Source: Conus ventricosus
Lineage: Eukaryota > Mollusca > Gastropoda > Neogastropoda > Conidae
Direction: 5' to 3'
NCBI GenBank assembly: GCA_018398815.1
Contig: CM031628.1
Location: 3,726,716-3,790,715, forward strand
Length of the DNA stretch: 64,000 bases
The position numbers and the translations under genes were made by a program. Shown here in pieces: positions 12,640 through 25,334 of this stretch; the stretch's first letter is position 1; each line of letters opens with the position of its first letter. A model generated the notes under the pieces. That model made no database searches, was not told the DNA's origin, and saw nothing but the letters and a program-made list of their open reading frames with translations.

Positions 12640-13700
12640 GATGTGTTTTTTTCAGCCATAGTTGTGGTCACTGAGCGGAGGAACCGACACCAGCATTGAA
12701 GCTTCATCCACTCTATAGGGTTGTGTCTATTAGAGTGTTGTTCAAACTGACGATCATCACAGCCGGATCCGTGTTCTCTTGCACCATGTCACTCTTATAT
12801 AGGGATGTGTAGTTTACAGTTTGTTCAGATGATCATCACTGCAGGTGTTCTGTGTTCTTGCACTATGTCCACTCAATAGGGATGTGTCAATTTCAGTTTT
12901 GTTCAAACAAAACTGTCATCTCAGAGGGGTCTGTGTCTTTGAACACCATGTAAATCTATAGGGATGTGTTCTATTAACAGTGTTGTTCAAAACGAATGAT
13001 CACCACAGCAGGTTGTCTGTCTATTACACCATGTCAAATTATAGGGATGTGTTAATTACAAGTGTTGTTCAAACTGAGTCATCACTGCAGGTGTCTGGGT
13101 TTTGTGCACCATGTCCACTATATAGGGATGTGTATGTTTACAGGTTGTCAAAACCGACAGATCTCACTGCAGGTGTCTGAGTTTTTTGCACCAACGTCAA
13201 CTTAATAGGGATGTGTCTATTACAGTGTTGTTTCTCAAACCGACTGATCAGCACTGCAGGTGTCTGTGTTTTTTGCACCATGTAACTCTATAGGGATGTG
13301 TCTTATTACTGTGTTGTTTCAAACTGGACTGATCTCCATGCAGGTGACTGCCTTTTGACCATGTCATCTCTATAGGGATGTGACTGTTACAGTGCTTGTT
13401 CAAACCGACTGATCATCACTGCAGATGTCTGTTGTGTCCCTGCACCTGTCACTCTAACATACATGCAGGCACAAAGTAAACTCTTTCTGAAGAGGCTGTG
13501 TCTCTTGCACCATGTCCACTTGACATAACTGGCTAGGCACAAAGTACAACTCTGTCAATGCAGGTGTCCGTTTTGTTCTTGGACCATGTCATCTCTATAG
13601 GGATGTGTCTGTAACAGTGTTGTTCAAACTGACCGATCATCCCTGCAGGGGTCTGAGTGTCCGGCACCATGTCCTCTCTAACATACATGCAGGCTATAAG
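12640..13700. repeat. Minisatellite, about 82-bp unit, about 12 copies
   Basis: Core phrases are CTATAGGGATGTGTCTATTA, CAGTGTTGTTCAAACTGA, TGATCATCACTGCAGGTGTC and TTTTTGCACCATGTCACT. Copies of AGGGATGTGT fall near 12,958, 13,042, 13,124, 13,207, 13,291 and 13,373. Near 13,440-13,560 and 13,670 a variant carries ACATACATGCAGGC and an ACAAAGTA phrase instead. Confidence 0.92.
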
Positions 13701-13847
13701 ATACAAACTCTGTCATGCAGCCAGACCACAATGTCTCCATAGGTCATCTACTGAACATCATTTGAAAACCAAACTTTACAATTTTATGACCCCATCTTGC
13801 CCCAGGTTGGCCACTCACGAATAGACGCAGAGCGCCATTCTGTGGTG

Positions 13848-14160
13848 CCAGTGCTGGGGCTGTGATGGGTCAACGGCAGGGTGTGGCCTGTGATGGTGAC
13901 AAGGGCAGGGTTGTGGCTGTGATGGGACCATGGCAGAGGGGTGGGGCTGTGGAGGGACAAGGCAGGGTTGGGGCTGTTGTGGAAGGGACAAGGCAGGGTG
14001 TGGCTGTATGGGGACTAGGCAGGGTGAGCTGTGATGGGAAAGGCCAGGGTGTGGCTGTGGATGGGGAGGAAAGGAATTGAGCAATTGCGAGGGTGTTGTC
14101 CTGACCATGGGGGCACTGTCATCAGATATCTTAAAGCTGATAGTTCCAGAGAATGCTGGC
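13848..14160. repeat. Expanded G-rich duplication (copy 2), about 30-bp units
   Basis: Related to 3,885-4,120. The words GACAAGGCAGGGT and GTGGCTGTGATGGG repeat about seven times. The right flank (GTGTTGTCCTGACCATGGGG) matches the flank of copy 1. The proline/histidine-rich minus frame is repeat-derived. Confidence 0.75.
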
Positions 14161-14254
14161 ATGAGGACCTGCCAGCAGATCAGAACAAACTGATATGTGG
14201 CTGTGGATGGGGGACAGGTGGAGTGAGGGGAGTGGAAGTGTTAATATTACAGGA

Positions 14255-15060
14255 CATTGGTACAGCCACAATCAACTGGAATGCCAATTATTACTGACAG
14301 GTACAGCACACATGAACTGAAAGGCATTCTGTTACTACAGACAGGGTTACAGCCAAATTCAACTGAAAGAAAAACGCATGTCTATTACTACAGACAGGGT
14401 ACAGCCACATGAACTGAATGAATGCAGTTTCTATTACTTACCAGACAGGGTACAGTCTAATCCAAATGAATGGAAAAGCATTCTATTACTACAGACAGGC
14501 GTACTGCCAATCAACTGAATGGAAAGCATTCTATACTACAGCAGGGTACTGCCACAATTCAACAGAATGGAAAAGGCATTTATTTACTACAGACAGGGTC
14601 AGGGGCCACAATAACTGAAAGCAATTCTATTACTACAGACAGGGTACAGCCCACAATGAAAGAAAGCAGTCTATTACTTCAGACAGGGTACAGCCACCCC
14701 CAAATCAACTGAAAGCAGTCTATTTACAGTACCAGGGTTACAGCAACAATGAACTGATGATAGCATTCTATACTACAGACGGGTTAACAGCCACAATCAA
14801 CTGAATTGAAAGATTCTATAACTAGACAGGGTACAGCCACAATCAACGAAAGCAGTTATTACTACAGGGACAGGGTACATCCACCAAGAACTGAATGAAA
14901 GCATTTCTATCTACTACAGGACGGGTACAAGCCACTAAAACTGACTGAAAGCCTTTCTATTACTACAGGACAGGGTACCAGCCACAATCAACTGAATGAA
15001 AGCATTCTTTAATTCAGACAGGGTTACAGCCACAATGAACTGACAGAAAGCTTCTATTCA
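14255..15060. repeat. Minisatellite, about 48-bp unit, about 17 copies
   Basis: Consensus phrases: TACTACAGACAGGGTACAGC, CACAATCAACTGAATG and AAAGCATTCTAT. Copies are separated by single-base indels. No coding function is inferred. Confidence 0.93.
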
Positions 15061-15659
15061 ATCTGAAAAAAATAAAAAATGAATTTGTTTACAAAACATG
15101 TATCCAAATATGAAAAAAAAATGTTTGCAACAAAAGATTTCTTTGCACCGATGAAGATCAATCAATCATAAAGCCCCAAAATCTGATTAAGACTTTAATC
15201 AAATTCCAGCTGTATTCCACTGTCTCTATAAATTACATGACTACAAACAAATGGGGGACCTCTAAACGGCAGACTTTCAATGTGGATCTTTAACAGTGGC
15301 CACTAATGAGAACATTTAATTAAACGACATTAGATTCCCTCCATTTCGAAACTACACACATTGTTAAAAAGCCCAAAAAACGAAACACACACTCTCCAAC
15401 ACACTCACCTCTCTCTCTTTATTTCTCTTAACATTACAATTAAACACACACCCAACACACATCTCGCCAACTAGTTTGTGTTCAAGGCGTTTGAGGGTGG
15501 TGGAGAAGGCCAGGAGGAGATAAAGCCGAGTCAGACGCATTGGCGTGATATCACTAAAAATGAGGGACATCCACTAAACGCCCTGGCAGGAAGCTTTTTA
15601 TTTCTACCTTTGTGCAGGGAATGGCAGTTAGTGTGCAGTGTTGATACCCTTCTTTCAGC
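15061..15659. other. Unassigned AT-rich spacer, no gene seen
   Basis: Separates two minisatellites. Short frames only, and no recognised protein. Confidence 0.5.
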
Positions 15660-18525
15660 TGTAGTACTATAACATTACAATGTGCTGTACTTACTGTCTT
15701 ACATTATGATTCAGCCAATGTAGAGCGACATAAATGTGCACAATTTTTGCATTTACTTTCAGCCTGAGTCAGAATGCGTTAAAATATTGCAGTATTTGTT
15801 GTGCATTTTCAGCCGAATAAAAATGACATGAAAGTGTTGCAGTGTTGGATGTTCTACTTTCAGGCCGCTCTTAAAATGACATTAAAGTGTGCAGGGTATT
15901 GTGTTTCTACTTTACCACTGTAAAATGGACCATTAAATTCGTGCAGTGTTGTGTTGACTTTCAGACCCACGTAAAATGGACCTGAAAAGTGTGCAGTGTT
16001 TGTGTTCTACTTTCAAACCACTGTAAAATTGCATGAAGTGTTTTGCAGTGTTTGCGTCTACTTTCAACCACTGTAAAATGACATCGAAGTGTGCAGTGTT
16101 TGTGTTTACTTACAGCACTGTAAAATGGACAATAACTCCAAAATTGTAGCAGGTTTGTGTTTACTATCCAACCGTTTTGTAAAATGACATAAAGTGTGCA
16201 GTGTTTGAGTTCTTTTCAAACGTTGTAACATGACATAAAGGTGTGCAAGTGGTTGTGTTCTGTTTCAACCGTTGCCCCCCCCCAACCCCCCACCCCCCAC
16301 CCCTACAAATGACATACAAGGTTGTGCCAGTGTTTGTGTTCTGTTTCAACCGTTGTAAAATGACATCAAAACATGCAGCGTTGGTGTGTCTACTTTCAGC
16401 CATGTTAAAATGAAATGAAAGTGTTTTCAGTTGTTTGTGTTATACTTAAGCACTGTTTAAAATGACATGAAAGTGTGACAGTGTTTGTGTTCACCTTTCA
16501 ACCACATGTTTAAAATGACATGAAAGTGTGCAGTGTTTTGTGTTCTCTTTCAGCCACTGTAAAATGATTTAATTCAAAGAGTGCCCAGTGTTTGTGTCTT
16601 TATTACTTTAACCGTTGAAAATGACATTAAAAGTGTGCAGTGTTTTGTGTTCTGTTACAACCGTTGTAAAATGACATAAAGTGGGCAGTGTTTGTGTTAT
16701 GTATCAACCGTTGTAAAATGACATCAAATACATGCAGTTTGTGTTTTACCTTTCAGCCTGTAAAATGACATGAAAGGGTTCAGTGTTTGTGTTTTACTTT
16801 AAGCCACTGTAAAATGACCTGAAAGTGTGCAGTGTTTGTGCTATTACTTTCAACCACTGTAAATGACATGAAAGTGTGCAGGTGTTTGCGTCTACTTTCA
16901 ACCCTGTAAAATGACATCAAAGTGTGCATTGATAGGGTTATCGTTCAGCCACTGTAAAAGGAATTTAATTCAAAGTGTGCGTGTGTGTGTTCTACCTTTC
17001 AAACGTTGTTACAATGACAGAATAGTGTGCTGCACTCGAGTGTTTGTGTTCTGTTTTCAACGTTGTAATATGACATAAAAGTGCTGCAGTGTTTGTGTTC
17101 TGTTTCAAACGTTGTAAAATGGACATCAAAAAATTGCAGGTTTGTGTTTTACTTTCAGCCATGTAAAAATAAATGAAAGTGAGCAGTGTTGTGTTTTACT
17201 TTACGCCACTGTAAAATGACATGAATGTGTGCAGTGTTTGTGCTTACTTTCAACCACTGTAAAATGTCATGAAAGTGTGCAGTGTTTGTGTCTACTGTCA
17301 AACACTGTAAATGGACATCAAAGTGTGCTGTGTTTGTGTTTCTACGTTCAGCCTCGGTTTACAATGACATTGAATTCAAAGTTGTGATGCAGTGATTGTG
17401 TTCTACTTTCAAACGTTTGTTGAAAATGCATAAAGTGTTGAATGTTTGTGTTCTGTGTCAACCGTTGTGTTAAAATGTCATAAAAGTGTAGAGCAGTTGT
17501 TTGTGTTCTGTTTAACGTTGTAAAATGACATCAACATGCTGCGTTTTGTCGTTTTACTTACAGGCCACGAAATGACATGAATGTGGGAGTGTTTGTGTCT
17601 TACTTTCAACACTGTTCATTAATATGACATGCAGTGTGCAGTTTTGCGTTTACTTATCAACCATGTTTTTAAAATGACATTTCAAGTGTGCAGTGTTTGT
17701 GTTCTACTTTCAAACCACTGATTAAAATGAATCCAAGTGTGCAGTGTTTGCTGATTCTACTTTCAGCCCTGTATATGACTTTTATAATGTGTTGCCAGTG
17801 TTTAGTGTTCTATTTAACCGTTGTTTAAAAGCACATAAAAGGGTGCAGTGTTTGCGGTTACTTTCAAACGTTGTAAAATGACTTAAAAGTGTGCTGTGTT
17901 TGTGTCTGTTTCAACCGTTGTAAAAATGTCATAAAAGTGTGCTTGTGTTTGTGTTCTGATGTCAACGTTGTAAAATGATCATAAAAGTGTGCAGTGTTTG
18001 TGTTCTGATTAACGGTGTAAAATGACATCAAAACATGCAGCGTTTGTGTTATACTTTCAGCTCTGTTTAAAATGGACATGAAAGTGTGAAGTGTTTGCGT
18101 TTTCTTTCAGCCACTGTTTATTAAAAAACATGAAAGTGAGCAAGTGTTTGTGTTTTACTTTCAGCCACTGTAAAATGTCATGAAGTGTGCGTGTTTGTTG
18201 TTCTAGCTTTCAAACACTGTAACATGAATGAAAGTGTGCAGGGTTAGCGGGTTCTACTTTCAACCACTGTAAAATGACCTCAAAGTGGGCAGTGTGTGGT
18301 GTTCTACTTGAAACCATTGTAAAATGACTTAATTCAAAGTGATTGCAGTGTTTGTGTTTACTTACAAACCGTTTGTAAAATGACAAAAAGGGTGCAAAGT
18401 GTTTGTGTTCTATTTCAACCGTTGTAAAATGAAATCAAAACATGCAGCGTTTGTGTTTACTTTAGCCATTGTAATATGACATCACGTGTGCAGTGTGTGC
18501 ATCTTACTTTCAGCCACTGTTAGCC
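15660..18525. repeat. Minisatellite, about 49-bp unit, about 58 copies
   Basis: Consensus phrases: CTACTTTCAACCACTGTAAA, ATGACATGAAAGTGTG and CAGTGTTTGTGTT. A sub-variant replaces the middle with CCGTTGTAAAATGACATAAA and alternates with the main type in patches, suggesting higher-order mixing. A C-rich interruption lies at 16,275-16,306. Confidence 0.94.
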
Positions 18526-19195
18526 TTTTGTTTTAAGGGTGGGGGCCTCCCTGTCGGATGAATCCTGGGACAAGGGGTGCTGCGTCTGTGAGCAGTGGAA
18601 GGAACCACAGGTGTGGTTGGTGTGGACAAGCAGAGTGTGGGACTTCATCTGTATCAAGAATGTCATCTGCAGTTTTTCCATCATAGAGAGGACAGGCAGG
18701 ACAGAGAAAAAAAAAAACAGCTATGCTATAACTCTCTGGTTTTTGCATTTAATAATAGGGAATTCACTTTCATTTTCACACACAGAAAAATCCACGAGAT
18801 CCCATTCAATTAGAACACATGCACAAAATTTTTTTCACACATTCACAGGACAAAAATTTCTCTCGTTCTCTCTTCTGTTCTCTCTCATCACTACATCTCT
18901 CTAACACACAACAATTGGGTTTCACAATACAAGCACCACTGTTACAACCAGTCAACCAGGCAGGTCATGATTTCCATTGTCACTGAAGCGGGTGAATGTA
19001 GACTGGGAATGAATACCGGGTGGTCACAAGGGGGTAGAGGTGAACCTTGTAGCCCCGCTGTCCTTAGCCTGGACACAGGACTTCGGCCCACCTGGTCAGT
19101 CAGTGACCCACAGATGAAGCGTCAAAGGACTCGACACTTTGGCTCGTTGCATCCTTTTGTAGGTCCAACGCTACAACACCATTCTGTGGCGGACA
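18526..19195. other. Unassigned; one exon-like stretch on minus strand
   Basis: On the minus strand a pyrimidine-rich stretch ending in AAACTGCAG precedes an open stretch from about 18,675 down to 18,540. The word CTTGATACAGATGAAGTC and its flanks also occur on the plus strand near 49,250. No product is recognised and no matching donor is certain. Confidence 0.3.
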
Positions 19196-19650
19196 GCACG
19201 TAGGTGTGGGAATGGTGGGGGGAGATTGAACGATGTCCTTGTAGCGTATAATCAGAAATAAAAACCCAAAAATTTTATGTCACCTGTGGAAGGACATCCA
19301 TGTGCTGGTGAAGGGGGGGGAGATTTGAATACTGTCCTTGTAGCGTATAAACTTGAACACACACTGTCAACTTGGAAGCCATCCAAGTGCTGGTGAATGG
19401 TGGGGGAGATTGAGGTCCATTGTTAGTGTATAACTCTAAACATTACAATAAGTCATCGGTGGAAGACAGCAAGTCTTGGATGGAGGCGGGAGAGCCTGTC
19501 CTAGTAGTGTGTAGTTCTAAGGTACAACATGACATTGTGGAGGATGGTGGAATAGTGGGGAAGATCGTTTTGGTAGTCCTAGCTCTGAAGATACGATTCA
19601 ACAAGTTTTCTGTGGAGAACACCCAAGGTGGATATACATGGCAGGGAGAT
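19196..19650. repeat. Diverged tandem repeat, about 85-100-bp unit, about 5 copies
   Basis: GGTGGGGGAGATTGA-type starts near 19,213, 19,312, 19,398, 19,485 and 19,553 are followed by TGTCCTTGTAGCGTATAA-like and CAAGTGCTGGTGAATGG-like stretches. Copies are much more diverged than in neighbouring arrays. Confidence 0.75.
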
Positions 19651-19974
19651 TAATGGTCAGCCGAAAAAACTGAATACTAATTTTTGTCTTTCACTATCAA
19701 TCTATCAGCTCGAGCAATGTGTGGTGTACCGTGCAGGCGAACACAGAACTCAAATGGCGGCACTGCTTGTGAATGGCATCCTGTCACACAATCAGGGGAT
19801 CTCTGAGCAGTTTGATTGACTTGGATTGTGTGCTTGTCTGGGGTTAGTGACCATGTGGTTGGAAGATCCAGCGAAGGAATGTTCCGGCATGTTGCAACTC
19901 ACCTTCCCCCCCTCCACCCCTAACCCTTTTTTCCCTTTCCGTACCTCTCTGGTAGTTACCTTTGTTTTATTTAC

Positions 19975-20041
19975 CTGGAATCTGAATCCGTCTCGGGGAA
20001 GTGCTTGGCGATGATTTGCCTGAAATGTGTCATGACATCGA
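19975..20041 (-). CDS. Candidate short exon, unknown gene
   Basis: On the minus strand the sequence CCCCTCCCAG immediately precedes a 67-bp open stretch that ends at a GTAAAT donor. It would encode a peptide containing MTHFRQIIAKHFPETDSDS, which has a natural amphipathic composition unlike the repeats around it. This rests only on splice-site look and composition. No family is recognised and no partner exon is assigned. The overlapping plus-strand 135-codon frame starts at a non-ATG codon and is not preferred. Confidence 0.25.
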
Positions 20042-20454
20042 CTGGGAGGGGACCTCAAGACAGCTCGCTTGTCAGCTCCCTCAGTGCGATACTTCCGGGG
20101 GGGCCCGGCGGGAAGAGTCGCGCACAGTGGGGCCATTCATGATCCAACTAGTTGCTGCTGACTGTTTAACACAGTCATACTGGTGTCAGCGGCATGGAAA
20201 CTTCGGTTTTGGGACGTCAGCCAATTCATGTTGCAAAGCCCGTGTTCCTCTCGAAGACAATTTAGTCATCCCTGGGGACGAAGGTGGTAGGTGGCGACTG
20301 CCTCCTTATGGACTGGGCATTGGTGAAAGTGTACTCATAGCACTACTTATTACAGGGAATGGCGCTGCAAACTATGCATTGAATAACAGAATGCGGTGCT
20401 CAAATTAGAAAATGTGGATTTGTAATAAAGATCAGGATTTGTTTTTTTAGGTTT

Positions 20455-20523
20455 GTTCCCCCCCCCCCATCTCCCCCCTCCATTTTTCCTCCCCCCCCCC
20501 CCCCCCTCCCACACACACACAGG
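20455..20523. repeat. Poly-C tracts with an AC tail
   Basis: Two C homopolymer runs separated by a T/C/A-rich word, then CCCACACACACACA. Low complexity and error-prone. Confidence 0.9.
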
Positions 20524-20880
20524 GAGCAATGACAGTAAACGGAATGAAAGATGGTAGAAAAGAACAGAGCGGATGCAGAGAGAACAGTCAAAGGCCAGAG
20601 ACAGAAGGCGATCAATATAATAGACTGCAGGTCCTTCATTCTATGTGTAAACGACAGCCACTTTACAAACGCATTTAAAACTAAAACCACTGAAATAACT
20701 GGAACATCACATGAACACCCCACAAATTTGCTCACATCACAGAGAAAACCTATAAACATAGAACATATCGAAAGTCGCTGATCAAAGAAAAACGGCATCC
20801 ACAAAAGCTTAACATGCTTCACAAAGACCGAAATGGTATTTTAAACTACCTGAATATCCCCTAACTCGCCCCACCACCCC

Positions 20881-21600
20881 CATCTTACCAACCCCCAATT
20901 CGATACGTACTCAATTCTATACCATAACACAACAACATCCAACATTACCATCCTCTTCCACCCCAGACAATCAACAAATCCAAAATCGAAAATTCCACAA
21001 TCCCCTTACACTAACAATCTACCCTCCCAAATATTCTCCTTCAACTCTAAATTCTATTAACATAAATCAAAACATAACATTTTCACACCATCTAATATAA
21101 ACCTTCAACCTAACTCAAAAACAATAAACACAACCCCTCGAAACTTCCCCATCCATCAAAATGCAATTTAATATAAAAAAACACACTGTAAACAAACCCA
21201 ATAAAAAACACCAAATAACATAATTTATTTAAACAATACCCTAAACCTAAATCCATATTCCCATTAACCAATACTTAATCATTTATTCCAAAACTCAATA
21301 CTTAATTAAATATTTATAGCCCAACAAAAATTAAAACATCACACAGCAACCCACCTTCCAAAAGAAATTTCTAAACAACCACCTTCAACACCCATATCAA
21401 AATTAAATATAAAACCCACCATAGTTCTTCTAATCCCCCAACCCCGGACCTACAATTCAAACACACAATTTACAAACACCAGATCCTAATATAACAAATT
21501 TCCATTATCACACACCAGCCCACAACTCAACAAAGATAATATTTCAATCCCAGTAAAAAATTCTTCACCACCCACCATTCATTTATTTGTCAAACCCCTA
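20881..21600. other. G-depleted block (about 2.5% G on plus strand)
   Basis: Counting line by line I find about 18 G in 720 bases. 21,001-21,120 has none. C, A and T are all common, so this is strand asymmetry rather than AT-richness. Flanks on both sides have normal G content (for example 20,540-20,650 and 21,650-22,050). There is no frame of note, no repeat unit and no recognised element. It may be biology (strand-biased cytosine deamination) or a library or assembly artefact. Confidence 0.8.
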
Positions 21601-21639
21601 ATACTCAAGTAATACAGACCCTCCAACCTACCTCTTTAA

Positions 21640-22055
21640 AGATGAAATAAAATATAAGGTGGGTATATACATATCATTCTCATTAAAAGCAATTGTTTCA
21701 GTAGTGAAAAAGAGCAGTGTTTCTTATACCCAATGTCAAATAACAAAACAGTTGTACATTACTTATGTATGCAGTATTGGCCATGGATGCTTATCAATGA
21801 ACAAGTAATGCTAATCTCAAGAAAAACCCGACATGATAGAGATGGTTATATTCAAATCTGTTTCTAATCTCTATAATATGGTTAGCTTTTTATTGTTCCA
21901 AGCAAAATATGTACTCCTCACAATGACTTTGCAACACCCTAAGAGAATAGTGAGTATGCCATTTAGTAAAGACAACCTAGGATGAGTACAGTTTTAGAGA
22001 AAATGTTCTATTTTGTGACCTATCTGTAAAGTGAGAAATTGTCATCCCTTGTTAA
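21640..22055. other. Unassigned AT-rich sequence
   Basis: No gene or repeat seen between the G-depleted block and the LINE fragment. Confidence 0.5.
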
Positions 22056-23465
22056 CCTGAAGGGAATGGCAGAAGAACTGCCCCAGCCCTCCCCTGCTCT
22101 ACCACGTCGTCTATCAACACGGGGACAGTACCGACCGATTGGAGGGACCGCGAAGAACGCCCATCTTTAAGAAGGGGAGAGCGCTATAGGCCTGAACATT
22201 AACCGACCGCTGCTAACTGACGGAGAGTTCTGGCAGTCCTAGAACATTGGTCACACGGTGATTGGCATCGCAGAGGAAAAAACAAATCATCGGCCGGCAA
22301 ACAACATGGATTCCGTCGAGGGCTTTCTTGTGCGAGTCACATGCTAGGAGACGTGAAGGAAATCACACCTGATAGAGAAGGGAAGACAGCATGAACGTCC
22401 TGGGCCATGAGGACTTCTCCAAGGCTTTTGGACCAGGTAATCTCACCTCGCTTCTGGTTCACCAAGCTCCACCCACTATGGAATCCGGGGCACTCTGTAC
22501 AGGTGGTAAGGAATTCCTGACAAACAGGAGCCCAAGCCGAGTGGTGGTGAAGGAGTTCGTCGGCATTTTGCTTTGTAGGGGTCTGAAGGTTGGAGTCCCC
22601 CAAGGCTATGTATGGTGACCCTACCTCTTCCTGTTCTTAATTAACGACATCCCAATGTGCCTCTATCAAACCGTACGACCTTTGCGCTGATGACACTGCT
22701 GGCCACAAGACATCAGGAAGGCCAGTGACCAAGCCACGCAACAGAGAGACCTTGCAAATTGCTAAATGGGAACAAACTTGCTCAGGTCTTCCATCTGGGA
22801 CAAGTGTCTCTCTCCTTTTTGTCACAAGACCACGTACCATCTGCATGGTCACAACCTCCAGCCCACCAAGGAGGAAAAAATACCTAGGGGTTTACCCTGT
22901 CCTGATATAAAATTGGGAACCCCACAATAACAACTGCGTCAACAAAGGCTTCTAAGACCATCGGCTTTGTGAAGGAAACCTGAATATTAGTTCTTACAAA
23001 TCACAGAGAGATTCAAAGCCCTTGTGCGCCCAAATTAGAGTACGCCTGCCAGGTGTGGGATTTCCCATTCATAGAAGGGGACAAAGTTAGCACGTGAAAA
23101 GGTTCATCACCCGGGCGGCGCGTGGGTTGTAAATCGCTACCGTCAGACATCAGCTTAGGTTGCTAGGTACAAGCAGTTGCACGGGGCCTCCTCTAGAAAC
23201 AATGACGCAGCAAATAGGGCTAAGCCCCTTTTACAGTTTTCACCACGGCGATTTCAAGATCTCAACTCTGCGCACATTCCCTACGCGTTACAACAATCAG
23301 TTACACACCAGGAACTTCAACGAGCAGCAGTACCATGTAGACACCTGCTGCAGAAACTACAGAAAGAAATAAAACAGCTTCTTCCCACGCACTGGGCGGG
23401 TGTGGAACAATCTTTCCAGCGAGGCAGGTGGGCATCGGCCTGCTGGAGGACTTCAGACCTGGATA
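22056..23465 (+). pseudogene. LINE reverse transcriptase, Jockey/CR1-like, decayed
   Basis: Frame-shifted plus-strand pieces match a non-LTR retrotransposon reverse transcriptase in the right order. A D-W-R...P-F-K-K-G-like start lies near 22,135-22,185. A DFSKAF-like motif lies at 22,405-22,430, GVPQG at about 22,590-22,605, and the catalytic FADDT motif (read here as C-A-D-D-T) at 22,683-22,697. KYLGV follows near 22,880, KASKTIGFVK near 22,945, ALVRPKLEYACQVWD near 23,018-23,065, and the C-terminal FFPRTxxxWNxLS-type end at 23,380-23,420. The order and wording are those of Jockey/CR1-type elements. The endonuclease end is missing and many indels and stops interrupt it, so it is inactive. 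Strand and family level are confident; the exact clade is not. Confidence 0.82.
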
Positions 23466-23469
23466 TAAC

Positions 23470-23562
23470 ACACCCCCCCCCCCCCCCCACCCCCAAGAGC
23501 TCCCATCCCTCGCTCCCTCGCCCTCACCCCCCCCCCCCCCCCCACCTATCCCTCCCTCCCTC
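23470..23562. repeat. C-rich homopolymer and CCCT tract
   Basis: Two poly-C runs and CCTCCCTCCC words follow the LINE fragment directly and could be part of its degenerate 3' tail. Low complexity. Confidence 0.85.
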
Positions 23563-25020
23563 ACGCAGTTCAGTCACCCGCACTCAGTATAAGAGCCCAT
23601 TATTCTCTTAAGCTGATGATCCAGGCAGCGTTTATTTTGTTCTACGTTATCGGGAAACCCCTACTACTGGGTCACTTCTTTCAACTTGATGAGGCGGACC
23701 ACTTAAAGAAAGAAGTAGTTGCAAAGCCTATGCTTTTTTTTTTTCCTCCCCACAATATTGTTTTTGCTTTCTTTAATCATTAAAATACTGAAGAAATCAT
23801 CTTGTGCTGTGATTTAAAACGATAAAAAAGTCTAGCCAAGGCTTTAAAAGCAGTTAGGCTTACTTCTTCCTAGGTCCACTGGTCATGAAGACCACCTTGT
23901 CCAATAGATCTAATGATAGATCATGTACAATCTGACAAGGGCGTAAAACTCAGTAACAAAAAAAGGAGAGTATTACACAAAAAATGTAAGTCAAACAACG
24001 GGGAAAAAAATGACTGGGGTATCATTTTAATCCTGGTAGAGACTCAGGAGTGGACATGGGTGATGTGTGTGATTGAAGAGGCGATGGGGGGTGGAGGGGG
24101 TCATGAGTACACGAGTACTACCCCTTCTCCACTTTCCTCCCTCAACTTCCATTTATCACTCATGATCATTCCACACTAAGATAATGCAGTATTGCAGACA
24201 TGCCAAATCTGTACCATTACAGACACAAAATTCTAGGTAATGGATGGAGGGGTAGGGAGTGAAGGTCTGCCTACCCCCCCCCCCCTTCCATCATCTAAAG
24301 CAAATTTTAAATGCTTGCAACTTTGTTGAATATTTTAAACTTCCAACTGCACCTTTCCCCTGCTTCCTTCCAAAACTAATGATCTGTTCCTGACTACAGA
24401 GACAGCCTGTCTGAATAACCTGTGTAGTAGGTCAAAAATAAACCAGGTAAGACCTACACACCACACCCATAGGAATAACACTGTATGTAGTAGGTTATTA
24501 ATACAATTTAACATAGGTATTGCATTAGTCCAAGGGCCACACAACCCAAAAAAGGCCAAGAAAATGAAAGTGTCGGCTAGGACCGCATTGAAAATTATGA
24601 TTGATTTGGAAAGAGGCGTCAGTAGTGTATTACTTTTTGACAGACTAGAACTTTGAACTCAATCTTGTTGTTGAGAAATATGCATTTAAAAGTGATAATT
24701 TCAGTCAAAAAGCAAGTATTATTTAAACAAGCAAAATCTGAAAAAAAAAAGGCATATGGACATACTCCAACAACTTTTCGGGACACCCTCAGGTAATAAA
24801 TAATCTAAGGTCTGAGGTATTGGGGTTCTTAACAGGCACAAAAATGCTAAAAAAAGAAAATAAGAGATAGTTTTCAATTTACCTGATTCTGAGAAAGACT
24901 TATGTCCTTTGTTGAAACTGATGCAGTCCTTATGTGCACACTATAATATTCCATAGGAAATCAGCCAAATTAAGACAGTTCAAGTCAAGCATAGCACAAA
25001 TATTCACTGAATTATTTTAC
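23563..25020. other. Unassigned sequence
   Basis: AT-rich sequence with a G-rich patch at 24,085-24,105 and a C-run at 24,276-24,287. A hydrophobic minus frame at 24,335-24,559 is not recognised and lacks supporting borders. Confidence 0.45.
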
Positions 25021-25037
25021 ATTTTTATTTTTTGTTG

Positions 25038-25246
25038 TCACTTTAGATGGATGTCCACTGATGAAAATATAAAATTTTGGCCTATATTGCTTGATCCAAA
25101 CAATAGATGAATGTTTTCTGGTCTAATGAATTCAGCAAAGTCCATGCTTCTGCTGAGGATTGTGTTGACTGTTGACATGTCTGTAGCACTGCCATCCAAT
25201 GACTGGGAAGACATGGTCACTGGAGCACAGGCTGGCATCTTCCTTC
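25038..25246 (-). CDS. Candidate terminal exon, unknown gene
   Basis: Minus-strand open stretch from an AG acceptor (CTTTAG before GAAGGAAG, at 25,247-25,248) to a stop at 25,038. The encoded stretch has ordinary soluble-protein composition, including MSTVNTILSRSMDFAEFIRP and ENIHLLFGSSNIGQNFIF. An AATAAA signal lies about 10 bases past the stop (25,024-25,029 on the plus strand), which supports a 3' end. An overlapping frame also reads well, so a frame error is possible. The upstream intron would contain the 40-bp minisatellite. Product unknown. Confidence 0.38.
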
Positions 25247-25334
25247 CTAAAGCACTGCATTAACTCCAGTCCAGGGTGGCCAAACACAAAGGAAGGCTTT
25301 AGCGATGGGCGCAAATAGCTTGAGCAAAAATAAA

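Noticed and set aside
20001..20408. 135-codon plus frame in unique sequence
   Set aside because: Starts at GTG, has no recognised domain, and overlaps a more plausible minus-strand exon. Low complexity is not the issue, but support is too thin.
24335..24559. Hydrophobic 74-codon minus frame as a membrane protein
   Set aside because: No homology recognised and no splice or promoter support.
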